Assembly (NCBI GenBank): GCA_905221605.1
Contig: CAJNDS010001347.1
Coordinates: forward strand, 658,501 to 722,500
Direction of reading: 5' to 3'
Length of the DNA stretch: 64,000 bases
From: Symbiodinium natans
Lineage: Eukaryota; Sar; Dinophyceae; Suessiales; Symbiodiniaceae
Of the stretch, positions 53,284-61,100 are shown in pieces (the first letter of the stretch is position 1; every line of letters starts with the position of its first letter). The notes under the pieces were generated by a model. It ran no database searches and was not told the DNA's origin. It was given only the letters and a program-made list of their open reading frames with translations. The position numbers and the translations under genes were made by a program.

Positions 53284-55017
53284 GTGTGTTCCACCGAGCA
53301 GTTCATCTCTCCTGTTGAAAGCTGTTTCGAAAAGAAAAGCCGCAAAGACAGCCGATGCCCACCATCCCAAGTTCCAGCAGATAGCCGGTTTCTCCCAGAT
53401 GGCTTTGTCATTGTTCTGGGCGTCCTCGTTTTTATGGGTGATTGTAGTGGGTTGTTCAAGCAGATCCAGTGCTCCGAATTTGCCAGTCAGCACACTTCGC
53501 GGATTCTTTCAGGGTATGCCACGAACACGGTGCTGCGTTACCTGGCAGCTTGGTCACATTTTGTGGCGAACCTTGAAGGTTTAGGCTTCGGTTTTGGCAA
53601 TCTTGACAGTGTTATGATGGCAGACGTACTAGTCACCATGTCCCTTGAAAAGCATGGAGACCCTTCCCTGGGTTCAAGCTGTTGCATGACAATCAAAGCG
53701 CTTCGTTGGCTATGCAAGGTTGCAGAATGTACAATCTTATCGTGCGCGTATGAAAAAGTGATTGATTCCTTTCTGAAGTCAAAAATTCCTCGTGAACGCA
53801 GGGAGAGTTTCCCACTCCCCACTTGGGTGCTTCAGCTGTGGGAAAGGCGCATCTTGATGAAGCAGGCATCACTTATTGAAGTGGTCGTGCTTGGCGGTTT
53901 TTTGGTTGCTGCCTGGGGTTCATTACGATTTGCTGATCTTCAACGCGTGGAGTGGAGTTCATTATCTTTTGATTTGCATGTCCTTCGTGGTACGTGTTAT
54001 GCGACAAAAACTTGTCACACCGGGCAGCCCTGGGGCATCCTTGCGTCAGGCATTCTTTCCCGCGGAACGCATTCTTGGGTCAGCAAATACTTGCGTGCCC
54101 TTGATAGGCTTGTTGTAACGCATGTTCGAAACCACACGGATTCGTGGCTGCCATCGTTCTTGCTTCCCGCAGTGCAAGGCGAAAGCTTCATGTTCCCCCT
54201 GCAAGCTATGAGCTATGCTGAGGCGTTGAAGTGGTTGAGGCATTTTCTCCTTATGCCTTGGGCGTCCTCACCACCGGAGGTGCCACCCCTCAACTTCACG
54301 GTGCACAGTCTCAAAGCCACCATGCTTTCCATGTCCCTTCAAGTGAATGTGGATGAGGTTGATAGGAAGCGTCAAGGGCACCACCGCATAAGCCGCATAA
54401 GCAGCTCCGCTCTTTATTCCCGTGACGATGTTCACGGCATGCTTCGGTGCCAATCCTGCATTCGTGATAGCATTCGATCAGGCTTCAGGTTTTTGGTCCC
54501 CCAGCACAGAGGGGGGCAGCAGCCCTTGACGCCGGCGTATGTTCCACCGGAAGCTTTCTCTAAGGACTATGAGTTTGAGCCCTTCCAATGGTTCTCGTTT
54601 CAACTTGATGGCAGTGAGGATTTACTTCAGAGCAGTAATGGGAGTTGGGAGGTCGCAGAAAATCAATCGGGCACCCCTGATCCAGAACCGGAGGCGCTGG
54701 ACAAAGATCTCGTGTATCAATCTGACCCAGGATCTTCTGATGAGAGCGAGGATGAACCCTCGGCACCGCCAGCTGAGGATCATGACTTAGGTGAGCCCGA
54801 TGAATTCTTGCTGGGCTCCTGCGCAGCTGTGTTGCACGTGCTCTGTCCTGGCGATGCCTCATCAGGTACACTTGTCAATGGCACATATATGCGTGCAAAG
54901 TGTGGTGCCACTTTGCCAGCCGATCGGCTCATGATCCATACATCAGTGCCATCTTCGTGTCGGTTGTGCAGACGCGGTGCTTGTGTTAAGTGTACAGCAT
55001 GTATCCAGGTACAGTGA
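53284..55017 (+). CDS. second tyrosine recombinase (Crypton-like or DIRS remnant)
   Basis: 577 codons, plus strand. Homologous through most of its length to the recombinase at 40,826-42,472. Shared blocks include LRFADLQR..WSSLS, CYATKTCHTGQPW, LNFTVHSLK, GHHR, SALYSRDD and RGGQQPLTP. Catalytic candidates: Arg215, Lys242, His341-Ser-Leu-Lys344, His366 and Tyr378. As in the other copy, Lys replaces the usual second Arg. The C-terminal third is acidic and ends with a cysteine cluster (CRLCRRGACVKCTAC). No reverse transcriptase, RNase H or gag with CCCH finger is found beside it. The true N-terminus is uncertain because the first 60 residues do not align. The stop is 141 bp before the copia ATG. 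Confidence 0.8.
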   Translation: MCSTEQFISPVESCFEKKSRKDSRCPPSQVPADSRFLPDGFVIVLGVLVFMGDCSGLFKQIQCSEFASQHTSRILSGYATNTVLRYLAAWSHFVANLEGLGFGFGNLDSVMMADVLVTMSLEKHGDPSLGSSCCMTIKALRWLCKVAECTILSCAYEKVIDSFLKSKIPRERRESFPLPTWVLQLWERRILMKQASLIEVVVLGGFLVAAWGSLRFADLQRVEWSSLSFDLHVLRGTCYATKTCHTGQPWGILASGILSRGTHSWVSKYLRALDRLVVTHVRNHTDSWLPSFLLPAVQGESFMFPLQAMSYAEALKWLRHFLLMPWASSPPEVPPLNFTVHSLKATMLSMSLQVNVDEVDRKRQGHHRISRISSSALYSRDDVHGMLRCQSCIRDSIRSGFRFLVPQHRGGQQPLTPAYVPPEAFSKDYEFEPFQWFSFQLDGSEDLLQSSNGSWEVAENQSGTPDPEPEALDKDLVYQSDPGSSDESEDEPSAPPAEDHDLGEPDEFLLGSCAAVLHVLCPGDASSGTLVNGTYMRAKCGATLPADRLMIHTSVPSSCRLCRRGACVKCTACIQVQ

Positions 55018-55158
55018 ATGGGTGCAGTAGGAAAGACACCAAATGCCCTAAGGCATGTTGAGTCTGAGCAGAACGAGTTTGACACCGGAGGCTTAGGCTC
55101 AAGAGTCGAAAGCGAGAAAAGTTGTTTTGCCTTTAGAGCGTGGTAGGAAAAGTGAGCC
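55018..55158. other. spacer between recombinase and copia ORF
   Basis: 141 bp with no recognisable LTR end, primer-binding site or promoter. In-frame stops at 55,147 and 55,153 precede the copia start codon. Confidence 0.5.
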
Positions 55159-58100
55159 ATGATGTTTACCACGTTTTTCAACATGGTAGCGGAGCACCTG
55201 AGTCAGGGTGCGATGATGCTACAGCAAGCTGGATGGACGAAGATTTTTCCATGGAGCATGATGGTTTTCATGTCTGTGCGAGAAGTGTATGCCAACAGCC
55301 TCCAGAACCTTCAGCAGATGGCAGAGCAGACAGTTGCAGCAAGCAGTGGTGCCCTGGACGCTTTGAGTTCAGGAAGATGGCAGCAGGAATTGTTCCTGTT
55401 TGCGGTGCTGGTTTTCATGAGCAGCATTTTAGCAGGAATGGCGTGGTCGTTCTTGCGAGAGATTGCAACTGAAGAGCGAGAGATCGAGACTGTCGCCCAT
55501 GAAGAGTTCATGCCTGATGTTTACATTGCAAAGTCAAGAACAGCAGTGCACAAGCATCGAGAATGCCGTGGCCTGGACAGTGCGGATCAGGCGCAAGTCG
55601 TTCGTGCACCTGGATGTAGAGTTTGCTTTCCAGATGGCTATGTTTACATTCAAGGGCAGACAGAAGTAAAGAGAAGGAGGTTTACCCAGATGACTGGATG
55701 TGGTTTCTGGATGAGAGTCCTTTGCAGTGCAGTTCTTCTACTTTGTGCAGGGCTCGTTACAGCAGAAGGTTGGTTGTTGATGATCAAGAATGTGAAAGCA
55801 AAGGCAGCAAGAAGCAGTACAGAGATATTGCTAGATGAAGCAGAGCTCGTTATGTCAAAGCCGCTGCCCAGGAATTCGATTTCCCTCCAGGATGACCTGA
55901 AGACTATGGCCTTGGAGGATGAGCGCAGAAATTCGATTTCCCTCCAGGATGACCTGAAGACTATTGCCTTGGAGGATGAGCATGCCGAGGTGCAGCATGC
56001 GACTCATGCACTTGGTGGAAGTAGCAAGTATGTGCATGTGAGAAGAGAGAGAGAAGAGACAGAACATGTGGAGCTCATGTCCTTCAGTTTGCAGCGTCGT
56101 CAAACCAAAGAAGCCCCAATACGCTATGAAGATCAAGACAACGAAGAAGACTACAACCTCGAGATTGTGAAGTACATGATCGCAGGATTTGAAGCATCAA
56201 GAAACTTCGACATCACGAATTTGAAGATTGAGGTGAAAAGATGGTATGAAGGTACAAGAAGATTCCTTCGAAGCCTTGAGTCGAGCTACGCCCCTGAGAT
56301 CTCAGTCATGTTTCACAAGCAGAAAGAAATCATTTTCGTGTTGATGATCGTGATGTGCACCCCGATTGGTTTGGTTACTTGGATCAGCCTGTACAACATG
56401 TGTGCCATCCGAAGCAAAAGAAAAGAGTGTTTGAAGAGAAGAGTTTCAAGGAGAGCCAGGTATCAAGAAGTTCGTGCATGTGGTGTTCAGAAGAAGACGC
56501 TCATGTTCATTGTGTTGCTGTATACAAACACGCAAGCAGCTGAAGCCATGAACGCCCAGATGGAGCAGGCAATGCAATCTTTGGCCCAGCAGACAGCAAC
56601 GAACACCCAGCAGATAAACGACCTGGTTAGCGCAGTTCAGCAGCAAGCATCCCAGCAGCAGCAAGCAAGCACAGCAGCTCAAAACGCAGCAGCAGCCAGT
56701 GAAGGCGAGATGAGAGAAATGTTTCGCAACATGCTACAAGTGGCTACAAGAACGAGCACAGCGGTCCACGAGGCAGCAAGCATGATCAACAATATGGGTC
56801 AAATGCATCGAGATTTTCGTGAGCATCAAGAAGCACGAGAACAAGCACAAGCAGAAAGAGAAAAGAGAAGAGAGAAGGGAGATGTCGAGTTGCACAAGAT
56901 GATCAAGACCCCCGACGTGTTCAACCCAAGCAGTTTCAAAGAAGAGCATGAAGGCTGGAGTGAATTCAGACACAAGATGCGAACCTGGATTGGAGCGTTG
57001 GACTCAGAGATGTTAGCAAGAATTGAAGCCGTTGAAGCAAAGAGAAGTGAAGCTGTTGAGTTTTCCACCTTGAGTGACGAGCACAAAGCCGTTAGCAAGA
57101 AGCTCTACACGATCCTCACTTCGTACACGAAAGGTCGCCCATTGAGAACGATCAAGCAGATTACAGAGGAGAATGGTTTAGAAGCATGGAGAATTTTGCT
57201 CGAAGAACATGAACCCTACACTCGTGGTAGAAGTCTTCGATTGCTGACTAGCCTCACGAAGTACAAGTTTGAAAACAAGAAGACCACCATGGAGAACATC
57301 CTTGCATTCGAAGAAGCAATCGAGCAGTATGAAAAGGCATCAGGAGATGTGGTGCAAGATGATTTGAAGATTTCAATTATCCTCAATCAGCAAGATGGTC
57401 AACTTCGACAACACATGTTGCTCAACTTGAGAGATGATACAAAGTATTCAAGTCTTCGTCAGTTTCTCCTGTCCTATGAGCAAAACACGCGCTGGACCAC
57501 AACTGACTTGATCAACGCCGGCAACGACCACGGTGGACAAGCAGACATGGATGTCAGCAATGTGAACAAAGATGATAGAAAAAGGCCCTGGAGATCCAAA
57601 GGAAAAGGAAAAGGAAAGTTCAGCAAAGGCAAAGGAAAAGGCAAAGGAAAATGGAGGAAAGGAAAGTCCAAAGGAAAAGGCAAGTATGGCAACGACTACG
57701 GCTACAACTCCAAAGGACGAGGAAGAGGAAAAGGTCGTGGTCGAGGTCGCGGTCGTTTTGGTCGTGGAAAAGGATTTGGTCGTGGATTTGGAAAAGGACG
57801 CGGAAAAGGAAGCTTTGGTCCTCAGTGTTGTCATTACTGTGGAAAGCCTGGTCACTTTGAAGCCCAATGCAGACAGAAGCAGAGAGATTTTGGTGATGTT
57901 CGAAACGTGAACGACGACCAGCAAAGTACCACAGCAGCCAGTTCTACTGCAGCACCAAGCACGTCAAGCACCACGAACGTGACGAGCGTCAGCAGGAACC
58001 AAGCAAAGACCGTGCGTCAAATCTCCATGATCCACATTGGAGATCCTCCACAACAGTATCCAGAAGTTTTCGAAGTCGACACGGAGGCAGAAGAAGAACT

Positions 58101-61100
58101 TGAGATTGACTATTTTGGTCGTGTGCTACGTGTTGAAGAATTTCAGCTTAGCGATGCAGAGCAAGAAGAAGAAGAACACGAGCACCAAGAAGAAGATGAT
58201 CCTTTGATGTTGTGGTGGAAAGATGGTTGTGAGCACGAAGAAGATTGCAACCTTTGTGCTCGTGCAGTCCAAGAATCATTTTATGAGAGCAGTCCTGTCT
58301 ATGAGAAGATAGAAGTGATCTTGGACAGTGGCGCCGATGTCAGCCTCATTCCTCTGTGGCTTGGCAAAGAGGGAGTGCCTGTGAAGAAGAAGAACGATTC
58401 AGGCATCAGAGACGCACAAGGAAGAAAGATTCCTGTAAAAGGAAAGAGAGCAATCAACTTGACTATGTTCAGCTCGAAGCAAGAAGCAGTCAAGATGCAA
58501 GAATGCTTCATCGTTGCGAATGTGGTCAATCCTTTGTTGGCAGTCGGAAAGCTACTCAAGAATGGCTGGGAGATTGTCAAGAAGGATGATGGCTTGATGT
58601 TGTCAGACGGAATGTCAGACATCCCTGTTCACTACCACAAGAACTCGCTGGCTACTTATGCTTACTTGCAAGCAGGAAAGAGGTATGAGAGCGAAGCCTA
58701 TGTGAACCTGGAGCAGGAACACGTTCGCACCGTCATTCAGCTGAACTCCCACATAGCTGATGCAGCAAGAAAGCAAGAACCTGGCTGGCATGATACAGAC
58801 AGCATTGTGGTTGTGCACTACTCCCCGGCGCAGTCGAAGTACAAAGATCCCACGGACATGTACCGTACGGAGGATTTTCCGTACAGAAGCACAATGATCA
58901 AGACAGAAGGTGGTACATGGAAAGCCGTTGAAGTGTGCAAGAAGTATGCGCAGAAGATGGACCCGTTTGAGGATATCAGCGCAGGCGGGGAATTTGAAGT
59001 GGTGACAGCATTGTCGTCACGAGTTATCCCGCTGAATGTCTTGGGCATCCCCTTGAAGAAAGATGAACGCCAAGAACAAGAAGCAAGAACCAGCGACACG
59101 TGGAGCATCGAGAAGGCTGGTACGGAACTTGTGCGGTACCACAACACGCCGCGCACTCACAAGTTCAACCCTGAGAACGTAGCTGGAATGCCCACGGACA
59201 TTGAGAATCTGACGTCCTGGAGATACACTATTGGCGAGTGTGTCTATGCCACGAATTTGTATGAAGACGAAGATGATTGGAGCAGAGACACAGAACCTCC
59301 TGAAGAAGCATTCGCTTTGCCGTGGTATGGTCAGACCAGATTTCGTCTCAAAGAACCTGTTCGTGAAGATAGAAGAAGCAGTGCACAAGAGCAAGAGGCA
59401 AAGAGACAGAAGCTTGAAGAAGAAAAGAAAAGTTTCCTCCCAGAAGATGTGCAGATGGAAGAAGCACCACAAGGTGAAGTTGAACGAGATTCTCTTGTGT
59501 TCACCTACGATGGCTATGAGTACAGCAAGAATAGCAGCGTGCAGATTTTACGTCAACTTTGTCGTGAATTTGAAGTACCAAGCAGTGGCAGCAAAGAACA
59601 GATGCTGAAGCGCTTGTCTCGCGCAGCTCAGGAGCGCGAAGCGGCAGACAGCCTAGCCCTCGGGCGCAGGCAGTATGAAGCGCAGGTCGCGCCGCTGATG
59701 AGGAAGCGCGAAGAACGCCCCAATGAGCAGGAAGTGATGCTACACAACCTGACGCACCTGCCATTTGCTGGCTGGTGTGAGCATTGCGTCGCCACTCGGG
59801 CGAAAGAAAATCAGCATCGGAAGAGCGAATTGACTCGCTCCCCCGCTGAAGAGAGCAGCAAGTCAACACTCTGTTTCGACTTTGCGTACACCTCAACGAG
59901 CAGCTCTGAGGCGCAGCCCATGGTCACGCTGATCGCGAACGATGCATGGTCCAAGTGGTTTGTCGCCGTGCCCGTAGCAAGAAGAGGAGGCGCAGATGCG
60001 CTGAGGCACATGACCGAAGCGTTGACTACAGCTACACTGCAGCTTGGGTACTCAGAAATCAATGTGAAGGCAGACAATGAAGGTGTTTGCAGAAGCTTGA
60101 AGATTGCACTCCAGAAAATGCGTGGAGCGCATGGCCTGAGCACTACACTTCTTTCAAGTGTACCCCATGATCACGAAAGCAATGGTTTGGCCGAGCGTGC
60201 AGTCCAAACAGTCAGAAGGCATGCGAATTGTATCCTGGATGAGGTCAGAGTGAAGACAGAACTTCCTCTTAGCCATGAACACCCACTGATGTCGTGGGCA
60301 ATGCGACACTCTGCGTGGCTACTCAACCGTTTTCATCGGTCCTCAGCAACAGGAAAGACGCCGTATGAATTCATGACAGGCCAACCGTATCGAGGAGAAC
60401 TCGTACCATTTGCAAGCACGATTATGGTGAAACGCTTGAGACCGAAGCGCAAAGGTGACCGTTTGTGGACGTTCGGAGTGTTCCTCGGCAAGACTGAATC
60501 TGGAATGTGGCTTACCTTCCAGAGCGATGGCATTCACGCATCAAGAAGTGCGAGACCAGTTGGTGAAGCTTACGACGCGAAGGCCATCAGCAGCGTGAAC
60601 GTTTTCACTTGGTCGATCAAGAACAACACACTTGGCAGCCGAGTACTACCTCAGAAAAGATTGGTTTCTCCGCAGATTGTTCTTCCAGCAGTTGCAGCAG
60701 GTGAAGAACGAAAGAGCCTTGAAGATGAAGTTGCAGACGAAGCCGCCTCTGATCCTCCAACAAGTGATGAAGAGAAAGCAAGAAGAGATGCAGAAGAATT
60801 GCTTCAAGAATTCGAACTTGTTCATGATGAGCATGATCCTCTGGCAGATATGGTTTCCGAGCATGAAGATGAAAGAGAAGAAGTTCCTGAAGAAGCAAAG
60901 ATGGATCGAGAAAGCAGACCAGACTTCGAATGTGTTGGTTCACCAAGCAAGATCCCAAGAACAAGAGTTGAGCTTCCCAGGTTTGGACCTGGAGCATCGT
61001 CTTCGGTGATGAGAGCAGAAAGAATGCCCGACAATGATGAGAGGTCGGACGAAGAAGAAGATTGCTTTGCAGGCAGTGAAGCTAGTGACTTTGAGACAGA

